Source: Novosphingobium sp. PhB165 (GTDB lineage Bacteria > Pseudomonadota > Alphaproteobacteria > Sphingomonadales > Sphingomonadaceae). Taken from it: a stretch of DNA of 64,000 nt. A program made the translations under genes and the position numbers. Position 1 is the stretch's first letter, and every line of letters starts with the position of its first letter. The notes below the pieces were generated by a model. It was not told the origin of the DNA and ran no database searches. It worked only from the letters and a program-made list of their open reading frames with translations. Shown here in pieces: positions 9,240 to 18,885 of the stretch. The stretch covers positions 584,777 to 648,776 of the forward strand of contig NZ_SLVB01000003.1 in NCBI RefSeq assembly GCF_004341845.1. The letters are read 5' to 3'.

Positions 9240-10678
9240 TGCCCCTCGCTGGTAGGTGTCGTGGTCTCGAATGGCTGGTTGGCCGGGAAGCCGCCGCCCA
9301 GAGCGGAATAGAGAGTAACCACGCTGGCCAGTTCGGCGCGGCGCAATTGCACCAGCGCCTGCTCGGCATCGAAAAGATCGCGCTGGGCGTCGAGCACTTC
9401 GAGATAGGCCGAACGCCCGTTATCGAAGCGCAGCTGCGCCAGTCGTGCCCGCTCGCGCTGCGCCTCCACCAGCGTGCGCGTGGTCTCTATCTGCTTGGCG
9501 AGTTGGCGGCGGCGCACCAGCGCGTCCGACACGTCGCGGAAGGCGGACTGGATGGTCTGCTCGTAGGTTGCCACCGCCTGATCGCGGCGTGCCTTGGCCA
9601 CGTCGAGATTGCCCCGCAGCCGCCCGGCGTTGAAGATCGGCATGACGATCGTCGGCGCAAAGCTCCACGCGGCACTGCCGCCGCTGAACAGGCCGTCCAG
9701 CGCGGAACTGGACGTGCCGTAGGCCCCGGTCAGGCTGATATTGGGGAAGAAGGCCGCGCGCGCCGCGCCGATATTGGCATTGGCGGCGCGCAACTGGTGC
9801 TCGGCCGAAACCACGTCGGGCCGATTGACCAGCAGTTCCGAAGGCAGCCCCGGCGGCAGCGTGAATTCGGGAAAATCACCCGAGAGCCCAAGCGAACCCG
9901 GCGCGATCTGCACCGGCGCGCCCACGAGCAGCGCCAGCGCATTCCGGTTGACCTCGCGGTCCTGATCGAGCGCCTGCATCGTCGTCTGCGCCTGCGCGAG
10001 CAGGACTTGCGACTGCGCCATGTCCAGCTTGTTGCCCGATCCCACCTCGTAGCGGCGGCGCATGATCCGCAGGGTTTCCTCACGCGTGGTGATCGACTGG
10101 CGGGCAAGCTCGGCGCGTTCCTCGTACTCGCGTTCGAGCAGGTAGCCGAGCGCCACTTGCGAGACGAGATCGGTGGCGACCGCCCGCCGCGCCTCCTCGC
10201 TGGCGAGGTACTGTTCGCGCGCCGCATCGCGCAAGTTGCGCAGGCGGCCCCAGAAGTCGATCTCCCAACTGGCGCTGAGCTGGGCGGTGACCTGCTTGAT
10301 GTCGGCGTACTGGTCGGTGCCCGTCACCAGCGTGCGGCCGCGCGTACCGGTGCCGACCGCGTCCAGCTGCGGGTAGAGCGAGGAACCCTCGATCCGCCAC
10401 GCCGCGCGCGCCTCGGCCACGCGGGCGGCGGCCAGCCGGATGTCCCGGCTGTTGGCCAGCGCCTGCGTGATAAGTACCTGAAGCTGCGCCTCGCGGAAGA
10501 ACGCCTGCCAGTCGAGCGCGGCGATGGACCGTCCCTCCGGCGCGCCCGCATAGCGATCGGGCACCGGCAGCGGCGGCTGCGTATAGGCAGGCGCGAACGA
10601 ACAGGCGGAGAGGCTGAATAGAGGGACGAGCAGCGTAACGAGCACGCGGCGTCCGGGCGATCTTGGGCAGTCGGCCAT
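9236..10678 (-). CDS. NodT-family outer-membrane efflux lipoprotein
   Basis: A 480-residue TolC-like outer-membrane factor of the RND/NodT family. The signal peptide ends in the lipobox LSAC, giving a lipid-anchored Cys around residue 26. Two related OEP repeats follow, each with long helical pairs (for example LPSELLVNRPDVVSAEHQLR, typical of this family). The ATG at 10678 places the signal peptide correctly; it has no strong ribosome site, and TTG at 10726 is possible. It is first in the efflux operon, so the cassette encodes a complete path from cytoplasm to exterior. Confidence 0.9.
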   Translation of the reverse strand: MADCPRSPGRRVLVTLLVPLFSLSACSFAPAYTQPPLPVPDRYAGAPEGRSIAALDWQAFFREAQLQVLITQALANSRDIRLAAARVAEARAAWRIEGSSLYPQLDAVGTGTRGRTLVTGTDQYADIKQVTAQLSASWEIDFWGRLRNLRDAAREQYLASEEARRAVATDLVSQVALGYLLEREYEERAELARQSITTREETLRIMRRRYEVGSGNKLDMAQSQVLLAQAQTTMQALDQDREVNRNALALLVGAPVQIAPGSLGLSGDFPEFTLPPGLPSELLVNRPDVVSAEHQLRAANANIGAARAAFFPNISLTGAYGTSSSALDGLFSGGSAAWSFAPTIVMPIFNAGRLRGNLDVAKARRDQAVATYEQTIQSAFRDVSDALVRRRQLAKQIETTRTLVEAQRERARLAQLRFDNGRSAYLEVLDAQRDLFDAEQALVQLRRAELASVVTLYSALGGGFPANQPFETTTPTSEGQ

Positions 10679-10992
10679 GCTCAACAGCACAAAATCCCCT
10701 TCGCGCGCGATGGATTGCGGATGCAAGCGGAACTGGCATCCACGGGATCTGAGACGTGTCGATTGTTTTTATGGCTTGCGGGAAACTGTCCCGGCGACCG
10801 CACTATCCGTCTGGATAGCCAGATATTTATACGGGCCGGCCGAAGCTCCCGTCAATCTTGATAAGTTGGGAGGCGATAGCGGGATCGGCTATTGCGCACG
10901 AATACGGTTGTGACGGCGAAGTATCGCCAGCAATCGGTGCAGGCGATTCCCGGCCGAACCGCCCATTTCCGCCCCAAACTGACGCAGGCAAG

Positions 10993-11025
10993 AAAAAAGG
11001 CCCGGAAGCACTGGGCTTCCGGGCC
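10993..11025 (-). terminator. Rho-independent terminator of an unidentified minus-strand transcript
   Basis: Minus-strand stem GGCCCGGAAGC / GCTTCCGGGCC (11 bp, 5-base loop) followed by TTTTTT. No protein gene reads into it from that side; it lies between two divergent genes. It is probably the end of a small RNA (see 10993-11085). Confidence 0.65.
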
Positions 11026-11085
11026 AAGGAATGTGGCTGCTCTTTTCAGAGCCGCCTTCGGGTCGCACCCTCTTCCTACCTGAGG
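10993..11085 (-). ncRNA. Candidate small RNA between the efflux operon and the Crp/Fnr gene
   Basis: A strong minus-strand terminator at 10993-11025 has no protein gene upstream of it. The roughly 60 bases before it can form a further hairpin (GCTCT GAAA AGAGC, loop near 11045). A CRP-type palindrome lies 15 or more bases upstream at 11100-11115. This layout suits a short regulated non-coding transcript, with the 5' end placed loosely at 11085. No RNA family was recognised. Short reading frames here lack ribosome sites. Confidence 0.35.
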
Positions 11086-11099
11086 CAAAATCCACACCG

Positions 11100-11115
11100 T
11101 GTGACCGAAATCACG
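11100..11115. promoter_or_regulatory. CRP/FNR-type binding palindrome
   Basis: TGTGACCGAAATCACG matches the classic TGTGA-N6-TCACA site at 9 of 10 conserved positions. It lies about 100 bases before the Crp/Fnr-family regulator at 11212 and just upstream of the possible minus-strand small RNA, so autoregulation or control of both is plausible. Confidence 0.55.
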
Positions 11116-11211
11116 CTCCGCAGGGAATCACGACTTCCGCCCCATGGCTAAAATCGGTTAAGCGCGATCGGGTGGGTTCGGTCGCAAGGGGTGCGACGAA
11201 GGGGCTGGTTT

Positions 11212-11865
11212 TTGGATTCCGACGAGAAAATCGAGATTATCCGCACGATCTTTCGGTGCGACCGCCTCTCGGCCGAGAAACTCGCCCGCGTGATGATGCC
11301 CCATCGGCTTGCCGCAAGGGATATTTTGGCCCGTCAGGGCGAGGAATCGCACCATTGCTGGCTGGTGATCGACGGCGGCGTGCGAATCGAGGCTTTCGGG
11401 CTGGAAGGCCAGCGCCAGCAGCTGGCCCAGTACGGCCCCGGCGAATTCTTCGGCGCCTATCCCATGCCGACTGTCCACCGGGCGGAAATCGCCTCGCTGA
11501 TGGAAACCAACCTGCTGCGGGCAGAGGCCGTGCGCATCGCCGAACTCGTGGCGGAGGATGCGCAGATCGGCGCGGGCATGGCCCGTCTGCTCGCCCGCCA
11601 GCTGGACCGCGCGCTTGACCGGATGATGGCGCGCACGACCTATTCGGCGGCGGGCCGCGTCTATGCCGAACTGCTCTCGCTGGCCGCCGGTGCCGACCGC
11701 ATTGCCCCGGCACCCAAAGTGACGATGCTGGCGCTTTCGGCCAATACCACGCGCGAAACCGCCTCGCGCGCGATCGCCGCGCTGATCCGGCGCGGGATCA
11801 TCAGCCGCGACGACCGCGAACTGATCATCCATGCCCCGCGCATGCTGATGGAATTGGTGTGCTGA
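11212..11865 (+). CDS. Crp/Fnr-family transcriptional regulator
   Basis: A 217-residue cyclic-nucleotide-binding-fold regulator. The N-terminal beta-roll (about residues 10-115) includes YGPGEFFGAYP; a dimer helix follows; the C-terminal winged helix-turn-helix has the recognition region SANTTRETASRAIAALIRRG. The N-terminal Cys pattern of true Fnr iron-sulphur proteins is absent. The TTG at 11212 has AAGGGG seven bases upstream; GTG at 11191 is an alternative with a poorly placed ribosome site. A CRP-type palindrome upstream suggests autoregulation. It could control the divergent efflux operon. The effector is unknown. Confidence 0.85.
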   Translation: MDSDEKIEIIRTIFRCDRLSAEKLARVMMPHRLAARDILARQGEESHHCWLVIDGGVRIEAFGLEGQRQQLAQYGPGEFFGAYPMPTVHRAEIASLMETNLLRAEAVRIAELVAEDAQIGAGMARLLARQLDRALDRMMARTTYSAAGRVYAELLSLAAGADRIAPAPKVTMLALSANTTRETASRAIAALIRRGIISRDDRELIIHAPRMLMELVC

Positions 11866-11878
11866 CCGTCAGCGAGTC

Positions 11879-12763
11879 CTAAGCGCTCGCCTCCGCCAGC
11901 CGCGCGGGGAGGTTTGCCCGCAAATGTGCTACCAGCGCGCCGACTTTGGGCGAGAGATGCCGCCGCTGCGGATAGACCGCCCAGATCGGCTCCTCCTCCG
12001 GCGCCAGTTCCGCCAAGACCGGCTCCAGCCGCCCCGCCGCGACATGATCGCCTAGGTAGAAGGCAGGCAACTGGCATAGCCCCATGCCCGCCAGCGCCGC
12101 TTCCAGCAGGGCATTGCCGCTGTTGCAGCGCCAGCGGCCTTGCGGGCGGAAAGTCTTGCCCCCGGTGAAATGCCACTGCGCCGCTGAGCCGACGAGGCAT
12201 TCGTGATGCCTGAGGTCCGCCAGATCCTGCGGCCGTCCATGCGCATCGAGGTAGGCGGGCGAGGCCAGCGTCACCAGCGCGCGGCTGGCCACGCGCGTCG
12301 CAACCAGCCGGGAATCATCGAGATGGCCGGTGCGGATGGCCAGATCGTACCCCTCCGCGATCAGGTCCACGAGCGCATTGTCGAGGTCCAGCGTCACCGA
12401 GATCGCCGGATAGGCCTGCGACAGTTCGCGCACCAGCGGCGCCACGAACTTCTCGCCCAGCGCATAGGAACAGGTGACGCGCAAATGCCCGCGCGGCTCG
12501 CCTTGTGAAGTGATGGCGGCAATCGCCTCGTCCCGTTCCTCGATCAGGCGGCGGCAGGTTTCCAGGAAGATCTGGCCCGTTTCCGTCAACCGCAGGGTCC
12601 GCGTCGTGCGCAGCATCAGCTGGACCTGCAGCCGCGTTTCCAGCCGCGCCAGCGCCCGGCTCATATGCGTTACGCTGGCGCCATAGGCCTCCGCCGCCAG
12701 CGTGAAGCTGCCGTGGCGCGCCACCATCACGAACTCCTCGATCCCGTCCCACTGGCCGAGCAT
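11879..12763 (-). CDS. LysR-family transcriptional regulator beside the formaldehyde genes
   Basis: A 294-residue LysR-type regulator: winged helix-turn-helix at about residues 3-62 ([20 protein letters not shown]) and a LysR substrate-binding domain at about 88-290. It is divergent from frmA, about 100 bp away, an arrangement often seen for LysR regulators of glutathione-dependent formaldehyde oxidation, so it probably responds to formaldehyde stress or a related signal. GGGGA lies five bases before the ATG at 12763; ATGs at 12766 and 12775 are possible alternatives. Confidence 0.88.
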   Translation of the reverse strand: MLGQWDGIEEFVMVARHGSFTLAAEAYGASVTHMSRALARLETRLQVQLMLRTTRTLRLTETGQIFLETCRRLIEERDEAIAAITSQGEPRGHLRVTCSYALGEKFVAPLVRELSQAYPAISVTLDLDNALVDLIAEGYDLAIRTGHLDDSRLVATRVASRALVTLASPAYLDAHGRPQDLADLRHHECLVGSAAQWHFTGGKTFRPQGRWRCNSGNALLEAALAGMGLCQLPAFYLGDHVAAGRLEPVLAELAPEEEPIWAVYPQRRHLSPKVGALVAHLRANLPARLAEASA

Positions 12764-12862
12764 CATTTTCCCCATACGGTGATAATACTTTTCAGAACGG
12801 GCGCTTTATCACAGAACTCGCCGGTCCTACAAAGCGCGCCAGCAGTTCAAGGAGCATACCCC

Positions 12863-13975
12863 ATGAAGACCCGCGCCGCCGTCGCCTTCGAGGCGAAGAA
12901 GCCGCTCGAAATCGTCGAACTCGATCTTGAAGGCCCCAAGGCGGGCGAAGTTCTGGTCGAGATCATGGCCACGGGCATCTGCCATACCGATGCCTACACG
13001 CTGGACGGTTTCGACAGCGAAGGCATCTTCCCTTCGGTGCTGGGCCACGAAGGCGCCGGCATCGTGCGCGAAGTGGGCGCGGGCGTCACTTCAGTGGTGC
13101 CGGGCGACCACGTGATCCCGCTCTACACCCCGGAATGCCGCCAGTGTAAGTCGTGCCTTTCGGGCAAGACCAACCTCTGCACCGCGATCCGCGCCACGCA
13201 GGGCAAGGGCCTGATGCCGGACGGCACCACGCGCTTTTCCTACAAGGGCCAGCCGATCTACCACTACATGGGCTGCTCGACCTTCTCGAACTTCACCGTT
13301 CTGCCCGAGATCGCGGTCGCCAAGATCCGTGAAGACGCGCCGTTCCAGTCCTCTTGCTACATCGGTTGCGGCGTCACCACCGGCGTCGGTGCGGTCATCA
13401 ACACCGCCAAGGTGCAGGTGGGCGACAACGTGGTGGTCTTCGGCCTTGGCGGCATCGGCCTCAACGTGATCCAGGGCGCGCGCCTTGCCGGCGCCAACAA
13501 GATCATCGGCGTGGACATCAATCCGGACCGCGAGGAATGGGGCCGCCGCTTCGGCATGACCGACTTCCTCAACACCAAGGGCATGAGCCGCGAGGACGTG
13601 GTCGCCAAGATCGTGCTGATCACCGACGGCGGCGCGGACTACACCTTCGATGCCACCGGCAATACCGAAGTGATGCGCACCGCACTGGAAGCCTGCCATC
13701 GCGGCTGGGGCACCTCGATCATCATCGGCGTGGCCGAAGCGGGCAAGACCATCGAGACGCGCCCGTTCCAGCTCGTCACCGGCCGGAACTGGCGCGGCAC
13801 CGCGTTCGGCGGGGCGAAGGGCCGTACCGATGTGCCGAAGATCGTCGACATGTACATGACCGGCAAGATCGAGATCGACCCGATGATCACCCACGTCATG
13901 GGCCTGGAAGAGATCAACACCGCGTTCGACCTGATGCACGAAGGCAAGTCGATCCGTTCGGTCGTCGTCTACTGA
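12863..13975 (+). CDS. frmA: S-(hydroxymethyl)glutathione dehydrogenase / class III alcohol dehydrogenase
   Basis: A 370-residue zinc alcohol dehydrogenase of class III that oxidises S-hydroxymethylglutathione, formed spontaneously from formaldehyde and glutathione, to S-formylglutathione with NAD. Catalytic zinc ligands appear in [11 protein letters not shown] and GHEGAGIV; the structural-zinc loop is [17 protein letters not shown]; the NAD fold is [24 protein letters not shown] lies eight bases before the ATG. The stop overlaps the start of the next gene (TGATG), so it is coupled to S-formylglutathione hydrolase. Confidence 0.96.
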   Translation: MKTRAAVAFEAKKPLEIVELDLEGPKAGEVLVEIMATGICHTDAYTLDGFDSEGIFPSVLGHEGAGIVREVGAGVTSVVPGDHVIPLYTPECRQCKSCLSGKTNLCTAIRATQGKGLMPDGTTRFSYKGQPIYHYMGCSTFSNFTVLPEIAVAKIREDAPFQSSCYIGCGVTTGVGAVINTAKVQVGDNVVVFGLGGIGLNVIQGARLAGANKIIGVDINPDREEWGRRFGMTDFLNTKGMSREDVVAKIVLITDGGADYTFDATGNTEVMRTALEACHRGWGTSIIIGVAEAGKTIETRPFQLVTGRNWRGTAFGGAKGRTDVPKIVDMYMTGKIEIDPMITHVMGLEEINTAFDLMHEGKSIRSVVVY

Positions 13976-14808
13976 TGGAGACGGTCTCCACCAACCGGGC
14001 TTTCGGCGGGGTGCAGGGTGTCTACACCCACGCCTCCGCCGAGACCGGCACACCGATGACCTTTTCGGTCTTCGTGCCCGAGCATGCGCCGGGCACGAAG
14101 CTGCCGGTGCTGTGGTATCTCTCGGGGCTGACCTGCACCCACGCCAACGTCACCGAAAAGGGCGAGTTCCGCCGCGCCTGTGCAGAGCATGGCGTGATCT
14201 TCGTCGCGCCGGATACAAGCCCGCGCGGCGACGATGTGCCGGACGACGAAGGCTATGACTTCGGCAAGGGCGCGGGCTTCTACGTCGATGCGACGGAGAA
14301 GCCGTGGAGCGCAAACTTCCGCATGCGCGCCTACATCGAGACCGAGCTTCCCGCCGTGATCGCCGAGCACTTCCCCGCCGACATGGCGCGGCAGGGCATT
14401 ACCGGCCATTCGATGGGCGGCCACGGCGCGCTGACGATCGCGCTGCGTGATCCCAGCCGCTTCCGCTCGGTCAGCGCCTTCGCGCCGATCGTCTCGCCGT
14501 TGAACTGCCCCTGGGGCGAGAAGGCGCTGACGGGCTACATCGGTGCGGACCGTTCGGCGTGGCGTGATTACGACGCCTGCGCGCTGATCGAGGACGGCGC
14601 ACGGCTGCCAGACCTGCTGGTGGATCAGGGCACGGCGGACGGCTTCCTCGAAGGCCAACTGAAGACGCACCTGCTGGAAGAGGCTTGCGCCAAGGCCGGT
14701 CAGCCTGCGACGATCCGGATGCAGGAGGGCTATGACCATTCCTACTACTTCATCTCCAGCTTCATGGCGGACCATGTGGGCTGGCATGCGGAGAGGCTGA
14801 AGGTATGA
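13975..14808 (+). CDS. frmB: S-formylglutathione hydrolase
   Basis: A 277-residue esterase-D family alpha/beta hydrolase that releases formate and glutathione from S-formylglutathione, the second step after FrmA. The nucleophile elbow is GHSMGGHGAL (Ser near residue 148), the Asp is in LLVDQGTADGF, and the catalytic His in GYDHSYYFISSF. Length and motifs fit FghA/FrmB well. It overlaps the stop of frmA and its own stop overlaps the next start (ATGA), so three genes form one translationally coupled unit. Confidence 0.95.
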   Translation: METVSTNRAFGGVQGVYTHASAETGTPMTFSVFVPEHAPGTKLPVLWYLSGLTCTHANVTEKGEFRRACAEHGVIFVAPDTSPRGDDVPDDEGYDFGKGAGFYVDATEKPWSANFRMRAYIETELPAVIAEHFPADMARQGITGHSMGGHGALTIALRDPSRFRSVSAFAPIVSPLNCPWGEKALTGYIGADRSAWRDYDACALIEDGARLPDLLVDQGTADGFLEGQLKTHLLEEACAKAGQPATIRMQEGYDHSYYFISSFMADHVGWHAERLKV

Positions 14809-15218
14809 GCGCACACGACAGCATCGCCCTGATCGCGGACTACTATGACGCGTTCAACCGCCGCGACGTGGACGCGATGCTGTCGCTGCTGGCCGAGAAC
14901 GTGGTGCACGAACCGAGTCAAGGCCAGCCGCGCCACGGCAAGACGGCCTTCGCCGAGTTCCTCGCGCACATGAACCGCTGCTATCGCGAGCATGTTCACG
15001 AGCCTGTAGTTCTGGCCACGCCCGATGGTTCGCACGCCTCGGCGGAGTTTCGTCTTACCGGCGAATATATCCAGACTGATGAGGGACTTCCGGAGGCTTC
15101 GGGCCAGTCCTATGCCTTGCGCGTGGGGGCGTTTTTCGACATCGAACTGGGGCGCATCGCGCGGGTTTCGAACCACTACAACCTTGCCGACTGGATCGCG
15201 CAGGTTGAGCGAGGCTGA
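14805..15218 (+). CDS. NTF2-like / SnoaL-like small protein
   Basis: A 137-residue protein of the nuclear-transport-factor-2 / ketosteroid-isomerase fold, shown by the N-terminal pattern IADYYDAFNRRDVDAMLSLL and a conserved cone core (VHEP, then GKTAFAEFLAHM). It is coupled to frmB by an ATGA overlap, and such proteins are frequently found downstream of frmAB. Its enzymatic or binding role is unknown. The fold assignment is good and the function unassigned. Confidence 0.8.
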   Translation: MSAHDSIALIADYYDAFNRRDVDAMLSLLAENVVHEPSQGQPRHGKTAFAEFLAHMNRCYREHVHEPVVLATPDGSHASAEFRLTGEYIQTDEGLPEASGQSYALRVGAFFDIELGRIARVSNHYNLADWIAQVERG

Positions 15219-15256
15219 GGCTTCGCCCGGATCACCAAACCTCACCCATAACACCC

Positions 15257-15341
15257 CGTCGTCCCCGCGAAGGCGGGGACCCCGCTTGTTCTTGCGGCCA
15301 AGGGAAAAGGAAGCGGTGCCCCCGCCTTCGCGGGGGCGACG
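15257..15341. repeat. Palindromic repeat, family R2
   Basis: Inverted arms built around gtccccgcgaaggcggggac and cccccgccttcgcgggggcg flank about 45 bases. Related copies occur at 27660-27798 and 45529-45733, there with extra tcc-gcgtctctgcgtg segments. Non-coding. Confidence 0.75.
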
Positions 15342-15383
15342 TTATGTTTTGATGAATCGGAGGGAGCGAGCGAATTGCCCCCT

Positions 15384-15872
15384 TCAGATAGCCCGCGCCA
15401 GCATCCGCGCCTCGGGGCCGTACCCCTTCGCCGGATCGAGCAGCCCATCGCCAACCAACCCAAAACCCTGCTTTTCCCAGAACCCATGGGCATCGCCCAC
15501 CGCGATCAGCACCACCCGATCCAGCCCGCGCGCACGCGCCTCGTCGAGCACGATCCGCACCGCACTGCCCGCAAGCCCCCGCCCGCGCGTGGCGGCGCCG
15601 AGCGCAAGATCATGCAGGAAATAGCAGTCGAACGGCTCGGCAAGAGCCGTCATCGGATGGTTCAATACTGGCGGTCGATCCTGCCGCCCGGGGTGCGAGA
15701 CGAGATAGCCCGCAACGCGGCCCTGCTCGTCTTCCAGCACATGACAGCCTGAGGGATAGAGCCGAAAACAGGCAGCGAAGACCGCCGGGTTCTCCGGGTA
15801 GTCGAGGTGGACCGCTTCGGCCACTTCGGCCACGGCAGCCACGTCTTCCTCGCGCATTTCACGCCAGCGCAT
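15384..15872 (-). CDS. GNAT-family N-acetyltransferase
   Basis: A 162-residue GNAT acyltransferase. The acetyl-CoA pyrophosphate loop is visible as ATRGRGLAGSAVR (R/Q-x-x-G-x-G/A) near residue 98, and the C-terminal fold motif GFWEKQGFGLVG matches GNAT motif B. The acceptor is unknown. It is convergent with the frm genes and shares direction with ligI, 64 bases upstream, but there is no sign of functional linkage. Confidence 0.85.
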   Translation of the reverse strand: MRWREMREEDVAAVAEVAEAVHLDYPENPAVFAACFRLYPSGCHVLEDEQGRVAGYLVSHPGRQDRPPVLNHPMTALAEPFDCYFLHDLALGAATRGRGLAGSAVRIVLDEARARGLDRVVLIAVGDAHGFWEKQGFGLVGDGLLDPAKGYGPEARMLARAI

Positions 15873-15936
15873 GTCCTGTCTCCCCGGAAATCGAAACCGC
15901 CGTGCGGCGCCCCGTGGTGCGCCGCACGGCGGGTAA

Positions 15937-17479
<1,543 letters not shown>

Positions 17480-17618
17480 GACCTGCTCTCCTTCGATCTT
17501 TGGATTCGGCCAGCGCGATCTGGCGGGCCGGTTCGGGCGATCCTGTCTTGGCCCTGCCCCTGTTCAAGGGGAAAGAGAAACTTTGGACACGTCATAGGAT
17601 TTAGCTAAGAACGATGCC

Positions 17619-18773
17619 ATGGATATCTGGAGTCTCAACCTTCGACACTTGCGAGCTGTCGCAAAAATCGCGGAATTGGGCACGGTCAATGCGGCTGCCC
17701 TGGCAGTTAATCTAAGTCAGCCGGCCATAACACAGGCGTTGGCCCGGCTCGAGTCGCAGATCGGCCTGCCGCTGTTCGAGCGCCGTCACGACGGCATGGT
17801 GCCCACCCGCGCCGGAGAGATCCTGGCCCCGCGCATCGATGCCGCGCTCGATCATGTGAACAGTCCGCACGTCACCATGTCGCGCCTGCGCGCGCTGCTG
17901 GCGTTGGTGGAGACCGGCTCCTATGCCGGAGCCGGGCAGGAAACCGGGCTGTCGCTCCCCTCGATTCACCGCGCGGTCAATGACTTGTCGTTGGCGCTGC
18001 GCCGCCCGCTGGTGGTGCGCCGGGGCAAGTTCGTCATCACTACCGAGGCGGGCACCCAGCTCGCCCGCGAGTTCCGGCTTGCCAAAGTGGAGCTGGAAGC
18101 GGGCCTGTCCGAGGTCGCCGCGCTGCGCGGGGTGGAGACGCGGCATATCGCGGTGGGCGCGATGCCGCTCTCCCGCGCGCGCGTCCTGCCTGCCGCCGTG
18201 GCGCGGTTTCTCGCGCGCCGTCCGCATGTGAAGCTGACCATCATCGAAGGCTCGCGCGCCGAACTGGTGGAGCCGCTGCGCGGCGGCGTGCTGGACCTGA
18301 TGGTGGGCGCGCTGCGCGATCCGCTGATCGAGCCAGATCTGGTCCAGAGCCCGCTGTTCGAAGACCGGCCCGCCGTCTACGGCCGCAAAGGCCATCCGCT
18401 GGAGGGCACCGATCCCACCCCCGCCGACCTTGCCCGCTATCCCTTCACGCTGCCGCCGCTGGGCACGCCGCTGCGCGATTCCTTCGAGCGCTATTTCGAG
18501 GGGCACGGCCTGCCGCACCCCAAGGTCCCGGTGGAATCGGGCTCGGTGATGATGATCCGGCAAGTGATGATGGGCGGCGATTTCCTCACCGTGCTCTCAC
18601 CCGATCAGGTGACGGTGGAACTGGAAGCAGGCTGGCTCTGCGAACTGGCGCGGCTGCCGGAGAATTTCACGCGCCTGATCGGCATGACCACCCGCGCCTC
18701 GCTGCGACCGACCGAAGTGCAGGCCGAATTCATCGCCGATCTCGAATGGGCGGCGAAGCGGGTGAAGGACTGA
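17619..18773 (+). CDS. LysR-family regulator with two helix-turn-helix domains, probable ligK-ligI regulator
   Basis: A 384-residue protein, about 80 residues longer than a usual LysR regulator. The first winged helix-turn-helix spans about residues 5-62 (NAAALAVNLSQPAITQALAR). A second, clearly LysR-like one spans about 88-150 (YAGAGQETGLSLPSIHRAVN, then LVVRRGKFVITTEAG). A substrate-binding domain occupies about 170-380. Divergent position next to ligK-ligI implies control of meta-cleavage genes, with a pathway intermediate as likely effector. The tandem DNA-binding arrangement is directly visible; its consequence is unknown. Confidence 0.88.
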   Translation: MDIWSLNLRHLRAVAKIAELGTVNAAALAVNLSQPAITQALARLESQIGLPLFERRHDGMVPTRAGEILAPRIDAALDHVNSPHVTMSRLRALLALVETGSYAGAGQETGLSLPSIHRAVNDLSLALRRPLVVRRGKFVITTEAGTQLAREFRLAKVELEAGLSEVAALRGVETRHIAVGAMPLSRARVLPAAVARFLARRPHVKLTIIEGSRAELVEPLRGGVLDLMVGALRDPLIEPDLVQSPLFEDRPAVYGRKGHPLEGTDPTPADLARYPFTLPPLGTPLRDSFERYFEGHGLPHPKVPVESGSVMMIRQVMMGGDFLTVLSPDQVTVELEAGWLCELARLPENFTRLIGMTTRASLRPTEVQAEFIADLEWAAKRVKD

Positions 18774-18861
18774 CCTTCACTCGCTTCGTTTTTGTTTGCC
18801 GCATTTTCCGAGCCGTCAGGTGATTCCACCTGACTTGAAAATGCTGCGGAGCGAGTGAAGG
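18774..18861. repeat. Nested inverted repeat between convergent genes
   Basis: Three nested arm pairs: ccttcactcgctt/agcgagtgaagg outside, GCATTTTC/GAAAATGC in the middle and GTCAGGTG/CACCTGAC inside. It separates the LysR gene from the convergent MFS gene and may act as a bidirectional terminator or be a mobile palindrome. Confidence 0.6.
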
Positions 18862-18885
18862 ACTAACCTCCACCCGCTTACCACG

